This document shows positions 1 through 9,093 of a stretch of 64,000 bases of DNA, one piece after another. Position 1 is the stretch's first letter. Each line of letters starts with the position of its first letter. The stretch covers positions 310,001 through 374,000 of the forward strand of contig NZ_JADILU010000006.1 of assembly GCF_015319355.1 (NCBI RefSeq). Direction: 5' to 3'. The position numbers and the translations under genes are program-made. Below the pieces are notes generated by a model that was not told the origin of the DNA, made no database searches, and worked only from the letters and a program-made list of their open reading frames with translations. The stretch comes from Psychroserpens luteus. Its GTDB lineage: Bacteria > Bacteroidota > Bacteroidia > Flavobacteriales > Flavobacteriaceae.

Positions 1-395
1 TATATAGTCAAATTACTCAAATAATGGCATATTAAAACATTTTCAACACACTTTAATTCAAATTAATCTACATTAAAAACGCTTAAAAACTAATTGTATT
101 CGTATTAAAATGCTTAAAGTTTCAATAACGGCCTATTTGAATATTAGATTTTTTGCTAGTTTGTTGTAAATTAGACTTATATGCTTAAAAATCAAAAAAA
201 CGGATAATGCATAATAAGAATTGGTAAGGAAAAATTAATGCAATTAACCCTTCTATCTCCCGATAGCTCAATCCAAATTTCAACTTGAAATATACTGCCT
301 AAATTATAATTGAATGAGGGAATTTATAGCCTTTGAAAATGGTGTTTTAAACCAAAGATATAATTCCAGCACAAATTAATTGAAACCAGTATAAC
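1..395. other. Intergenic region, no gene recognised
   Basis: This is AT-rich sequence at the window edge, downstream of the minus-strand LAB_N gene. All frames are broken by stops and I recognise no RNA gene. The only small structure is a 5-bp stem (CTATC, loop TCCC, GATAG) at 253-266 without a T-run, so I do not call it a terminator. Confidence 0.5.
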
Positions 396-1010
396 TCACT
401 TTTTTAATAATATCACATTTCTGATATAAATTATGACTCCAACGATATGACCAATAAAAAGAACAGGATCTTTTCTAATTATTGCATAAGATAAAATGAG
501 CGTTGAACCAATGATACTTAAAAGCCAAAAACCAAAAGGCAATAAAGATTCTCCTTGTCGTTCTGAGTACCACCATTGGTAGATGAAACGTAAAGTGAAA
601 ACTATTTGAGAGATAATTCCAAGAAGTAAAAGCCATAATGGGATTGTCTCATTATTAAACAAATTATTTACATCAATGATATTATTGTTATAGTAGTAAA
701 TAACAAGAATTGTTGGTGTTAATAACAGTAGCCATCTGAGTATTACATTTAGTTTTTGCCATTGGTTTTGAATTTGTAGATTTCGTATGTAAATAAAATA
801 AGTCAATATTTGACCTAACATAATGGCAAAATCATCTCTTAAATAACCATAAATAAATAACAAGAAGGAAGCGAATAAACTTAAAGACCAAAATAAAGAA
901 GGTGTTACAACTTTTTTTTGTTTTTCAGAAGTTAGCCATTGTATAATCAGTCTTGATGAAAACAAGACTTGAGCTAAAAAGCCAATTGAATAAATCAGCC
1001 AACTACTCAT
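396..1010 (-). CDS. Tandem LAB_N-domain membrane protein
   Basis: This 204-residue integral membrane protein consists of two copies of the small domain found at the N terminus of some lipid-A-disaccharide synthases (LAB_N). Each copy has the pattern GFLAQ/GIISQ, then LFSSRLIIQW or VFTLRFIYQW, a short polar loop (SEKQKK, SERQGE), two hydrophobic segments and a closing YIRN motif (about residues 5-80 and 125-203). The start overlaps the end of the GT2 gene by 8 bp, so the two are co-transcribed. The partner makes a role in lipid-linked sugar or lipid A handling plausible. The biochemical function of LAB_N is not established, and no transferase domain is present. Confidence 0.85.
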   Translation of the reverse strand: MSSWLIYSIGFLAQVLFSSRLIIQWLTSEKQKKVVTPSLFWSLSLFASFLLFIYGYLRDDFAIMLGQILTYFIYIRNLQIQNQWQKLNVILRWLLLLTPTILVIYYYNNNIIDVNNLFNNETIPLWLLLLGIISQIVFTLRFIYQWWYSERQGESLLPFGFWLLSIIGSTLILSYAIIRKDPVLFIGHIVGVIIYIRNVILLKK

Positions 1011-1722
1011 TATTACTTTTTTCTATCTCATAGTTAATATACTTCTTCTTCATCCATAAGTAAGCAAAACAATCCATTAATGGACCTAACAATCTATTCC
1101 ATAAACCATATTTTGCTTCACCTGCAATTCGGGGAAAATGTTGAATAGGAATTTGTTTTATCTTGCCATCTTGAAGTAATATCATTGCAGGGAGAAACCT
1201 ATGTAGTCCCTTAAACATTGGAATTTTTTTAGCATAACTGCTTTTAATAACTTTTAAAGGACAGCCAGTATCATCCATACCATCATGGGTGAATGTTCTA
1301 CGAATACCGTTTGCAATAGTAGATGACATCTTTTTTACAAACGAATCCTTTCTGTTAGCTCTTACGCCAGTCACTAAATCAAATTCGTCAATATGCTCTA
1401 GAAGTAAATTAAAATCTGAAGGAGAAGTTTGTAAATCTGAGTCTATATAACCAACAAGTTCTGTATCTAAATGGTCAAAACCTGCTTTAATTGCTACACT
1501 TAATCCTTTATTTTTAGAAAGACTTATAAAATAAAAGTCCTTATTTCTTTCGCAAATTTGTTCAATTAATTCTTGGCTTTTATCATTTGACCCATCATTT
1601 ACAAATAAAATTTTTGTGGGTACTGTTGCAATTTTCAGATAGGATAACAATTCTTTTTCTACTCTGAGTAAATTGTCTTCTTCATTATAAACAGGTACTA
1701 TTATGGTAAGTCTATAAGTCAT
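1003..1722 (-). CDS. Family 2 glycosyltransferase, polyprenyl-phosphate sugar synthase type
   Basis: This is a GT-A fold glycosyltransferase of 239 residues. It opens with TIIVPVYNEEDNL, has the nucleotide-binding FVNDGSNDKS and the DxD-type motif YIDSDLQ. It resembles dolichol/undecaprenyl-phosphate mannose- or glucosyltransferases (DPM1, ArnC, GtrB groups) that load a sugar on a polyprenyl phosphate at the inner membrane face. Unlike GtrB it has no C-terminal pair of transmembrane helices, so it may rely on the overlapping LAB_N membrane protein for anchoring (inference). The ArnT-like GT39 gene nearby could use the lipid-linked sugar. The sugar specificity cannot be read from sequence. Confidence 0.85.
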   Translation of the reverse strand: MTYRLTIIVPVYNEEDNLLRVEKELLSYLKIATVPTKILFVNDGSNDKSQELIEQICERNKDFYFISLSKNKGLSVAIKAGFDHLDTELVGYIDSDLQTSPSDFNLLLEHIDEFDLVTGVRANRKDSFVKKMSSTIANGIRRTFTHDGMDDTGCPLKVIKSSYAKKIPMFKGLHRFLPAMILLQDGKIKQIPIQHFPRIAGEAKYGLWNRLLGPLMDCFAYLWMKKKYINYEIEKSNNE

Positions 1723-1728
1723 AATAAT

Positions 1729-2616
1729 TTATATTTTGAATCGAACACCTGTTCGTAAATACAATGAATTGGAATTATCTAATGATTTTATGTTGTTTTT
1801 ACCTCCATCTCTTAAGTTCACGGTATTACTAAAAATGTAGGATGTTCTTGCATAAAATTGAAGATGTTTGGTAAAATGATATTCATATTGCAAACCACCT
1901 AGTATTAACGACATATTAATACTTTCGGCTGTCTCTGTATTATCTACAGCTACGCCTCTTTGTAGATTGGAAGTAACACCGTCTAATTCTGCATATAACT
2001 TTAATCTATGAACACTTGATATATGATATTGTAAATTGGATTTTGGAACACCAACATTATATGACCACGACGGATTAAACTTTTTATAATAACTTATAAA
2101 AGGTAACGGAAAAGGAAATCCACGATTGCCTGAATACGATACTCCAAGGATAAGTCGCCAAGGTTTTGAAACATTTTCATCTTTTGTTTTATCTTTAATA
2201 AATACAACATCCCCAGACAATACAATATCTTCAAGGTTTAGGTCATTGGCAGTTAAATTAGAACTAAATCCAGGTTTTAACTTTACACCAAACCTCCAAT
2301 CCTTATTTATAGGTGTCGTATATCCTATATTCAAATCTAATAATTGAAAGCCGTCAATCTCTGTTTTGTCAAATGACGGATTATCATCCATTTTTAAATC
2401 AAGATGACTGTAATCTAATCCAATCAAAAGGTAGGTTTCTTCTTTTTTTAATTTAATGGGGTAATTAAATAATGCTCTTATTCTACTATATTCAATAGAA
2501 GAACTACTAGCAGGAATACTTGTGTAATCTATACGTGCGAGGTCGTTTAATTGAGCCGATAATTGAGTTGAAAAAAGGCAAATAAGGATACCAATTTTTA
2601 AGGTGAGTTTATTCAT
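1729..2616 (-). CDS. DUF6268-like outer-membrane beta-barrel protein
   Basis: This 295-residue protein begins with a signal peptide (MNKLTLKIGILICLFSTQLSAQ) and continues as alternating amphipathic strands such as RFGVKLKPGFS and LILGGLQYEYHF, ending in the aromatic strand LYLRTGVRFKI typical of Bacteroidota outer-membrane barrels. It looks like the DUF6268 group, whose members have no known function. It is the first gene of the three-gene operon with the GT2 and LAB_N genes (6 bp gap to the GT2 gene). A role in envelope modification or export is only suggested by context. Confidence 0.65.
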   Translation of the reverse strand: MNKLTLKIGILICLFSTQLSAQLNDLARIDYTSIPASSSSIEYSRIRALFNYPIKLKKEETYLLIGLDYSHLDLKMDDNPSFDKTEIDGFQLLDLNIGYTTPINKDWRFGVKLKPGFSSNLTANDLNLEDIVLSGDVVFIKDKTKDENVSKPWRLILGVSYSGNRGFPFPLPFISYYKKFNPSWSYNVGVPKSNLQYHISSVHRLKLYAELDGVTSNLQRGVAVDNTETAESINMSLILGGLQYEYHFTKHLQFYARTSYIFSNTVNLRDGGKNNIKSLDNSNSLYLRTGVRFKI

Positions 2617-2769
2617 AGTTTTATTTTATTTTAATTTTTTTTATGTAATGTGAAATGTTTGTTTATATAATAGACGCTTCTTTTCGCCTTTATCTAAGAC
2701 TTTAGAAAAAGAAGTAAAATTTTGTAGTGCTATAATATCTGATTTGTTGTAATTTAAATTCTCTTTTTT

Positions 2770-3777
2770 TTAATTAGAAAAACTTGCTTCAAGAACCAAT
2801 ACTTCGCCTTTTCTTAAAATTTCAATCAATACTTGATCACCTTCTTTAAGGTTTTCAATTTGTTTTTTTATGTTCCCTAAATCGTGCGGCGCATTACAAC
2901 TTAATCCTTGAATACTTAAAATGATATCTCCACCAAGCCATAGCTTTTGTCCAAATATTTCACCTTGAACAAGACCTGGTTTAAGACCTATATTATCTGC
3001 AAATGAATTAGGTGTGATACGCTGTACTAAAACGCCAGACTTTTGAGGTGTATTGAGAATTCCTGCCAATCCCTCACTCAAAAACAAGCCATCGAATCCC
3101 GTCCAAAAACTATTGACATCAAATAATGTTTTTTTTGCGGTATCAATATCAACTGCAAACCCTAATCCTTCGAAACCACCACTTTGGGATAAAATAAAAC
3201 TTACAATACCAATAAGCTCGCCTTTCATATTGAGCATTGGACCACCCGAGTTGCCATGATTAATGGAAGCATCGGTTTGTATGAAGCCAGCCATCTCGCC
3301 ATTGGTGAGCATGTTTTTACTCATCTTTCTACTAATATAGCCAACCGATAAACTATGCTCAAGACCTAAAGGAGCACCAATAATCATAACTTGTTCTCCA
3401 ATTTTTGACGTTTTGGATTCCCCCATTTTAACTGCTTGTAAATTAGGAGGAACACTTCTCAATTTTAAAAGTGCCACGTCTGCAGCAGACGAACTGGATA
3501 GGACATCGGCTTTAAAGGATGTACCATTTTGGAGCTTAACACGAACTTCATTTGCAAATTCAACAACATGAGAGGCTGTCATAATAAGACCATCTGAACT
3601 GATGATTACACCAGAGCCTAATCCTCCTGAAGACGTGACTTGCTGGTCTTTAATTTTATATTCTGTAACTTCAATAGTAACAACAGAAGGGTCTAACTGT
3701 TCAAATAAAGCAGATATATCTTGAGCTTCGGCGCAAGAATAACAACTAAATAGTAATAAAAAATATAGTGTTTTCAT
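2770..3777 (-). CDS. Secreted trypsin-like serine protease with PDZ domain (DegP/HtrA type)
   Basis: This is a 335-residue S1C family protease. A hydrophobic export signal with a lipobox-like LFSCYSC covers residues 1-18. The catalytic triad is visible as His70 (MTASHVV), Asp100 (AADVALLKL) and Ser177 (HGNSGGPM). A C-terminal PDZ domain (about 225-330) contains GVLVQRITPNSFADNIGLKPG and GDIILSIQG. It probably degrades or refolds misfolded envelope proteins in the periplasm. With one PDZ domain it is nearer to DegS/HhoB architecture than DegP. It is monocistronic, with 78 bp to the upstream GT39 gene. The gap of about 150 bp downstream contains no clear terminator. Confidence 0.92.
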   Translation of the reverse strand: MKTLYFLLLFSCYSCAEAQDISALFEQLDPSVVTIEVTEYKIKDQQVTSSGGLGSGVIISSDGLIMTASHVVEFANEVRVKLQNGTSFKADVLSSSSAADVALLKLRSVPPNLQAVKMGESKTSKIGEQVMIIGAPLGLEHSLSVGYISRKMSKNMLTNGEMAGFIQTDASINHGNSGGPMLNMKGELIGIVSFILSQSGGFEGLGFAVDIDTAKKTLFDVNSFWTGFDGLFLSEGLAGILNTPQKSGVLVQRITPNSFADNIGLKPGLVQGEIFGQKLWLGGDIILSIQGLSCNAPHDLGNIKKQIENLKEGDQVLIEILRKGEVLVLEASFSN

Positions 3778-3855
3778 AACAAAGGGTTTTTATATATTTA
3801 TAAATTAACTTGATATTTCTAATGCTTTTGATTTATTTTTCGGTTTTACAATCTA

Positions 3856-5499
3856 TTAGTTGTTATAATAGATGTCCCATTTAGCATATTCTTTTGTACT
3901 GTTAAAATCATCTTTAAGAAAAGATAAATCGTCACTTAAACCATGTCTTTTTCTTACCAATAAATAGGTGTTCTTATTATGTGAAAGTTCTCTTAACTTT
4001 GATATAGTCGTATCATCTTTTACATCCCAAAGATGTTCTCTCCATAGCGCATCATGCTGAAATTGAACTTCACGATTTGTAGTATTATGACCTGAATTAA
4101 TAGTGATTTCGTTCGCATCTGAATAGAGCGGAATGGATGAAAGCAAATAATTGTAAACCAAAATGGTTTTATGTTCTTTTCCATTAGTATTTATAAAATC
4201 CATCATCTCACGTGTAGAATTTATCGATTGGCTATTGTTTTTCATAACAGACGTTGAGACTTGTAGTATGGCTATACTAAATAGAAATGATAGAATAACC
4301 GGTTTGTACATTTCGGTATTCTCAATAAAATAATAAACGATAAAGGCACTCACAGTTATTAAAAAAGCCGCAATAATTGCTGATGATGATACCTCAATAA
4401 AATCAGGTTTCTTAATCCACAAACTCAAAAGCGTAAAAAAGAATAAATTCAACAAAACAAAATAGCTTAAAGCAATTATTTTTTTGTTTTTTAATGTTAA
4501 TGCACTCAACCGAGCTGCTATAAATATGGCAACCATCCAAAAGACAGGCAGGATATATAGAATAAGCTTTGTGCTGAATAATGAAAAAAGAATAAAAAGA
4601 ATACTACTTGAAACTAGCAATAACTTAGTTTCTTTTTGTAGCATAAAAATAGAGTTGACTCCACCACGGAATTTAACTATAGTGCTTAACCACCATGGGA
4701 ATAATAATCCAATAATAATCGGAATATAGAACCAAAAAGGTTTTGAACGGTTGAAGGAATTTGATGAAATTCTAGATGCAATTTGTTTATTTATAAAATA
4801 ATCCCAAAGACTTGGGTTTTCTGCAATAACGAAAATATACCAACTTACGCCTATTCCTAGACATAATAACAGCCCTAATATATTATGAATAGTCATATCT
4901 GTGCCACTTTTGAAAATGACCTTGTACGTAATGACATATACCAAAATAAACAGTAAAGCAACGGGTCCTTTAGTCAATAGGGCAAGTCCGATAAGGATAT
5001 AAAACAAGTAAAGAAAAAGTAATTTACCTCTACTTGTGTAATATTGCCAGCAATAGATGGATCCGATAATAAAAGTGGTTACATAAACATCTGTAGTGAG
5101 GTTGCGACTAGCTATAAGAACCATTGGCATCGAAAAATATATCAGGCCAGAGAAGAAGGCAATCTTCTTGTTTTTGTAAAGCAAATTAGCAATACCATAA
5201 ATTAGCAATAATTGAATAATCACAGCAACTTGTAAAAAAAATCGCGCTCCAAATTCGTTGATACCGAAAAAACGATACCCTAAAGTGGTGATGTAATATG
5301 TTATTGGCGGTTTATGAAAATGGAAAATACCCAGTAATTGAGGATTTAAATAATCTCCAGAAAGAAACATTTCTCGGCTTATTTCAGCATATCGAGCTTC
5401 ACTAGTTTCAGTAAAGCCGTACGATCCTAGACCAATAATTAGTAGGGCAAAGGCTATGCAAACGAATGCAAAATAATAGTAATCTAAACCTCTCTTCAT
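3856..5499 (-). CDS. ArnT-like GT39/PMT family membrane glycosyltransferase
   Basis: This is a 547-residue multi-spanning membrane protein of the ArnT/PMT superfamily. The first periplasmic loop carries ETSEARYAEISREM, the motif that holds the metal- and substrate-binding acidic residues in ArnT, followed by HFHKPPITYYI. About 11-12 hydrophobic segments follow, and a soluble C-terminal part begins near residue 430. Members transfer a sugar from a polyprenyl phosphate to lipid A or other envelope acceptors. The GT2 gene at 1003-1722 could supply the donor, although the DegP-like gene lies between them. The exact sugar is unknown. Confidence 0.85.
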   Translation of the reverse strand: MKRGLDYYYFAFVCIAFALLIIGLGSYGFTETSEARYAEISREMFLSGDYLNPQLLGIFHFHKPPITYYITTLGYRFFGINEFGARFFLQVAVIIQLLLIYGIANLLYKNKKIAFFSGLIYFSMPMVLIASRNLTTDVYVTTFIIGSIYCWQYYTSRGKLLFLYLFYILIGLALLTKGPVALLFILVYVITYKVIFKSGTDMTIHNILGLLLCLGIGVSWYIFVIAENPSLWDYFINKQIASRISSNSFNRSKPFWFYIPIIIGLLFPWWLSTIVKFRGGVNSIFMLQKETKLLLVSSSILFILFSLFSTKLILYILPVFWMVAIFIAARLSALTLKNKKIIALSYFVLLNLFFFTLLSLWIKKPDFIEVSSSAIIAAFLITVSAFIVYYFIENTEMYKPVILSFLFSIAILQVSTSVMKNNSQSINSTREMMDFINTNGKEHKTILVYNYLLSSIPLYSDANEITINSGHNTTNREVQFQHDALWREHLWDVKDDTTISKLRELSHNKNTYLLVRKRHGLSDDLSFLKDDFNSTKEYAKWDIYYNN

Positions 5500-5551
5500 T
5501 GTCGCAATTGCATTTTAAGAATTAATTTAATATTGCAGTAGTAAGGATTCA

Positions 5552-5935
5552 TTATTTAGTCATGTTTTCCCAAGCTGAATCTGCAAGATTTTTTTTGTCT
5601 TCAGAGTTTTTATTCCATTGTCTTTTTGCATCTATAATTCCAAAAAGCATGCGAGTAAAAAAATATAATTTACCTTCCTTTATCACCCAACTTTTAGGGT
5701 TGGGGATAATTTCTTTTCCTTGCGACATAGCAAAGGCGCAAAAGCCACCATATTGTGGTATAAACGTTTCTGGTGAGTTTTTAAATTTCACTTTGTTTAA
5801 CTCTGATGAAAATTGAAATTCAGCACCTTCATAGTTAAATGTGATGGATGCATTTCCTTTTTTTTGGCTTCCATTGAAGAATGATACCACATCAAATCCT
5901 TGTGCAGCAACGCCGTTTTTTAAATTTAGTGACAT
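5552..5935 (-). CDS. YHS-domain protein
   Basis: This short soluble protein of 127 residues is built around a YHS-type domain: GVAAQGFDVVSFFNG, then ITFNYEGAEFQFSS, then FIPQYGGFCAFAMSQGKE. YHS domains occur in copper-transporting ATPases, phenol hydroxylases and small standalone proteins, and are thought to bind metal. The single cysteine in GGFCAFA is the usual conserved one. No signal peptide is evident. It is the last gene of the run that begins at the Crp/Fnr regulator, separated from the TauE/SafE gene by 99 bp, so it may be expressed partly on its own. Confidence 0.85.
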   Translation of the reverse strand: MSLNLKNGVAAQGFDVVSFFNGSQKKGNASITFNYEGAEFQFSSELNKVKFKNSPETFIPQYGGFCAFAMSQGKEIIPNPKSWVIKEGKLYFFTRMLFGIIDAKRQWNKNSEDKKNLADSAWENMTK

Positions 5936-6034
5936 TTTATTTTTAATTTATAATTGTTTATATATGAGTAACTTATTGTATAAATCCACTTTCTTTTATT
6001 CCATTATCTAAGATGTTAAAATTATTACTTTAGC

Positions 6035-6895
6035 TTATTGAATTAAGGTATAGAGCATAAATGCTCCAACTGCTATAAACATTATTGAAATAGCAACTTT
6101 CATTTTATCTGCTGGAATAATTTTTTGCAACCTTGGACCTATTTGTCCACCAATAATTACGCCTGGTATTGTAAATATGATGAGGTTAACAACTTGATTC
6201 ATAACATCACCGCCTTCTGTAGCAAATTCATAAATATGACCTACTGAAGCAACCAATACCGTAACTACAACCACAAAAATTGATGTAGCAACTGCTACTT
6301 TTGCTGGCACTCTGCATTTTGCTACAAGATGGTAATCTTGTAATTCCGCGAGACCTACTGAGATCATTCCTAAGAATGCACCACCAACAGCAGCAAACAT
6401 TCTACCCATATTCTTATTACAAACGGTGTAGTTATATACATTCCCTTCAGCATCTGTAAGTGAACTTTCAAAATTGGTTTTAAATTCTTTTTTATTTGCA
6501 GCTTCCAGTTTTTCTTTTTCTTCTTCTCTCCACGACGTATATAATTGATAACCAATAAAGATGATGCCTATAGCGAAAATTGTTTTGAGTATTAATGGTG
6601 CGATTAAATCTCCATAAATAGCGCCTAAAATAGCAAAGGGAATTGAGTATAATAAGAGGTTAAATCCTAATTTAAAGTCAATTAGTTTTGCTTTCCAATA
6701 GGCTTGTAAACCAGACGCAAATCCAAAAAATTCCGTAATTAAAGCCACACCAATCGCTATTTTTGGCTCTAATCCTAAACCAATCATAAAAAGAGGTGAA
6801 AAGAAAACGGCTCCGCCTATTCCTGAAGACATTGCAATGGTTGCAATAGCTATTGAAATGGGTAGTAAATACCAAAACTCCATTGTAAGTTCCAT
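6035..6895 (-). CDS. TauE/SafE (TSUP) family membrane permease
   Basis: This is a 286-residue membrane protein with about eight hydrophobic helices. It shows the TSUP hallmarks: an N-terminal half with SSGIGGAVFFSPLFMIGLGLEPKIAIGVALITE and a C-terminal half with GGAFLGMISVGLAELQDYHLV and IPGVIIGGQIGPRL. A hydrophilic insert of about 50 residues (EEEKEKLEAANKKE onward) lies between the halves. TSUP proteins move sulfite, sulfoacetate, thiosulfate and other small anions. The neighbouring glutaredoxin/thioredoxin-reductase fusion, 7 bp upstream, suggests a link to sulfur redox chemistry, but the substrate is not shown by the sequence. Confidence 0.88.
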   Translation of the reverse strand: MELTMEFWYLLPISIAIATIAMSSGIGGAVFFSPLFMIGLGLEPKIAIGVALITEFFGFASGLQAYWKAKLIDFKLGFNLLLYSIPFAILGAIYGDLIAPLILKTIFAIGIIFIGYQLYTSWREEEKEKLEAANKKEFKTNFESSLTDAEGNVYNYTVCNKNMGRMFAAVGGAFLGMISVGLAELQDYHLVAKCRVPAKVAVATSIFVVVVTVLVASVGHIYEFATEGGDVMNQVVNLIIFTIPGVIIGGQIGPRLQKIIPADKMKVAISIMFIAVGAFMLYTLIQ

Positions 6896-6902
6896 AATTT
6901 AT

Positions 6903-8309
6903 CTATTTAAAATGATTTCTAACACCATAACTCGCTAACACACCTTCTCCAGTGGCAGCTGCTACCTGAGCAATAGCTCCTTCACGACAATCTCCAGCAG
7001 CAAAAATTCCTTTTATGTTAGTTTCCCCAAGGCCAGAAGTTGTGATAAAACCGCTTTCATTTAATCCTATATAACCCTTGACATTTTCTGTATTTGGGAT
7101 GAGACCAATAAAAATAAATGTGCCATCTGCATATAGTTCTTCTTGTTCTCCAGTAATTCTATCCTTGACTTTTAAGCCTTTAAAATTGCCTCTTTCATCT
7201 TTTATAAATGCTAAAGATTCTTTGTTCATATGAGTTTCAATATTTTTAATCGAAGGCAATTTTTCAATATAGGTTTCTGATGCTGTGAATGTTTCTCCCC
7301 AATTAACAATGGTCACTTTCTTGCAAAATGATGCAAGAAAGATGCCTTCTTCCAAAGCACTATTTCCGCCTCCTATAACTATAATTTCTTTATCTCGGTA
7401 AAATGCACCATCACAAGTAGCACAAAAATGAATACCTGCACCAATTAATTCTTCCTCATTAGGGATTCCTAATTTTCTGTAGGTTGAACCTTGAGCCAAC
7501 ACAATTGTTTTACTTTGGTATTCGCCCATATTAGTAGCTACAGAAAAAATATTGCTCTTCTTCTGGATTGAATTAACACTTACACCCGTTTCAATTTTGG
7601 CACCATAGGTTTTGGCCTGTTCAGCCATTTTCTTCATTAATTCTGGACCTGAAATGTTAGTGAACCCTGGATAATTTTCGATTTTTTCAGTTAAAAAAGC
7701 ATTGCCTCCAATATTCTTTTTTTCAAGAATTAATGAGTTGAATCTATCACGTTGTATGTAGATGGAAGCTGTTAATCCAGCAGCTCCTGCACCAACAATG
7801 ATACTGTCATAAATGTGTTTTTCAGCTTCAGCACCAATCTTTAATACGTCTTTTAAAATGGCATTATCTGGATTGGTGTATGCCTTTTCATTAATAAAAA
7901 TGGTAGGTATAATACGTTTTCCATTATTGGTTTCTTCCACTAACTTTGCTGCCCATTCGTGTTTGTCTACTTCGATGAATTGAAAATTGATACCATTATC
8001 TTGGAGATAGGCTTTAGCACGTTGACAGTCTGGACACCAATTAGCTCCATATAATTTTATAATCCCTTGAGAATTAATTCCCAAAACACTTGCAAGAGCC
8101 GCATTGTCTGGATTTGTATATGATTTTTCATTAATTATTAGGGTTGGAATGATGCGTTTTCCATTATTTATTTCTTCAACCTTGGCGGTTGCACTTTTAT
8201 CAATATCCACATCTATAAAGTTGAAATCTATATGGTGTTCTTTTAGATACGCTTTTGCCCTTTGGCAGTCTGGGCACCAATCGGCTCCATAAAATTGTAT
8301 TGTATTCAT
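6903..8309 (-). CDS. Double glutaredoxin - thioredoxin reductase fusion
   Basis: This 468-residue cytoplasmic flavoprotein has three domains. Two glutaredoxin-like domains form an exact 80-residue tandem duplication, with CPDC motifs at C12-C15 and C92-C95, and IIPT and YTNPDNA repeated in register. A thioredoxin reductase (about 168-468) follows with FAD-binding IVGAGAAGLTAS, active-site CATCDG (C296, C299), NADPH-binding IGGGNSALEEG and the C-terminal FAAGDCREG. It probably passes electrons from NADPH through the flavin disulfide to its own glutaredoxin domains or to partners. It lies 2 bp from the upstream gene and 7 bp from the TauE/SafE gene. Grx-TrxR fusions exist in other bacteria, but the doubled Grx is unusual. 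Confidence 0.92.
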   Translation of the reverse strand: MNTIQFYGADWCPDCQRAKAYLKEHHIDFNFIDVDIDKSATAKVEEINNGKRIIPTLIINEKSYTNPDNAALASVLGINSQGIIKLYGANWCPDCQRAKAYLQDNGINFQFIEVDKHEWAAKLVEETNNGKRIIPTIFINEKAYTNPDNAILKDVLKIGAEAEKHIYDSIIVGAGAAGLTASIYIQRDRFNSLILEKKNIGGNAFLTEKIENYPGFTNISGPELMKKMAEQAKTYGAKIETGVSVNSIQKKSNIFSVATNMGEYQSKTIVLAQGSTYRKLGIPNEEELIGAGIHFCATCDGAFYRDKEIIVIGGGNSALEEGIFLASFCKKVTIVNWGETFTASETYIEKLPSIKNIETHMNKESLAFIKDERGNFKGLKVKDRITGEQEELYADGTFIFIGLIPNTENVKGYIGLNESGFITTSGLGETNIKGIFAAGDCREGAIAQVAAATGEGVLASYGVRNHFK

Positions 8310-8311
8310 AG

Positions 8312-9055
8312 TTAGTTTGTTTTTAGTTGTTCAATAGCTTCCTGAAAAAATGCAACGCCTTCAGATTCTACTATGTTATTTGTGTTGAGAATAGCACCCT
8401 TGAATTCATCATATTTCCATTCACCTGTTGATAATTTTGGTAATCCAGAAGGATTAATAATACTACCGTTTTTATATCCTGAGAGATATAAATAAAAATC
8501 CTTAGATACAGTATCTGGCATTGCCAGACCCAATCCCACTGATATTTCAGATTCGGGTATTGTAGTATAAATTCCTGTATCGAAATGATGTGGCCAAATT
8601 CTTATTGGGTTATTTACCTTATAAATGGTTTCTATTTTTTCAATAACAAATTGAGCCAAAATTCGCTGATGCATTAATTCAATCAATTTGCCAACATTAA
8701 GCAACTTGAAGGTGAATGTATTTGTAATGGTATATGGAAGTTTGTAGTGCAGTTTATACTGATACTCTTTATTCAAAAATGCTTTAGAAGTATCTTTCAA
8801 CCATTTTAAAACTTCGGAATGTTTAGCACCATCTAATCGGAAAGCTGTAGTTCCTTGATTAGATTTCCATTCTAGTGAAAACCGTTCATAATCTAAACAT
8901 AACATATCACCATTATCTGATAGTGTATGTGTATATAAACAGCCGTTTTCTGTACTAAAGCCTAAATTTGTATGACTGTCATCTGCTTTTTTTTCTAAAA
9001 AACTTATTCCTGCTGCAGCTAAATATTGCGCTGCTAAATGCATTTGTTTTTCCAT
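8312..9055 (-). CDS. Uncharacterised soluble protein with WPHHFD motif
   Basis: I do not recognise this 247-residue protein with certainty. It has no signal peptide or membrane segment, begins MEKQMHLAAQYLAAAGISFL and carries a central IRIWPHHFDTG segment followed by VGLGLAMPD. The WPHHFD stretch is reminiscent of the DUF5996 group, but the rest is not clear enough to assign it. It is sandwiched between the phosphoesterase/barrel gene (38 bp) and the Grx-TrxR fusion (2 bp), so it is translated from the same transcript. Confidence 0.7.
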   Translation of the reverse strand: MEKQMHLAAQYLAAAGISFLEKKADDSHTNLGFSTENGCLYTHTLSDNGDMLCLDYERFSLEWKSNQGTTAFRLDGAKHSEVLKWLKDTSKAFLNKEYQYKLHYKLPYTITNTFTFKLLNVGKLIELMHQRILAQFVIEKIETIYKVNNPIRIWPHHFDTGIYTTIPESEISVGLGLAMPDTVSKDFYLYLSGYKNGSIINPSGLPKLSTGEWKYDEFKGAILNTNNIVESEGVAFFQEAIEQLKTN

Positions 9056-9093
9056 TGTAAATTATTTAAAATTGCTTTTTAATATAAGTTTCG

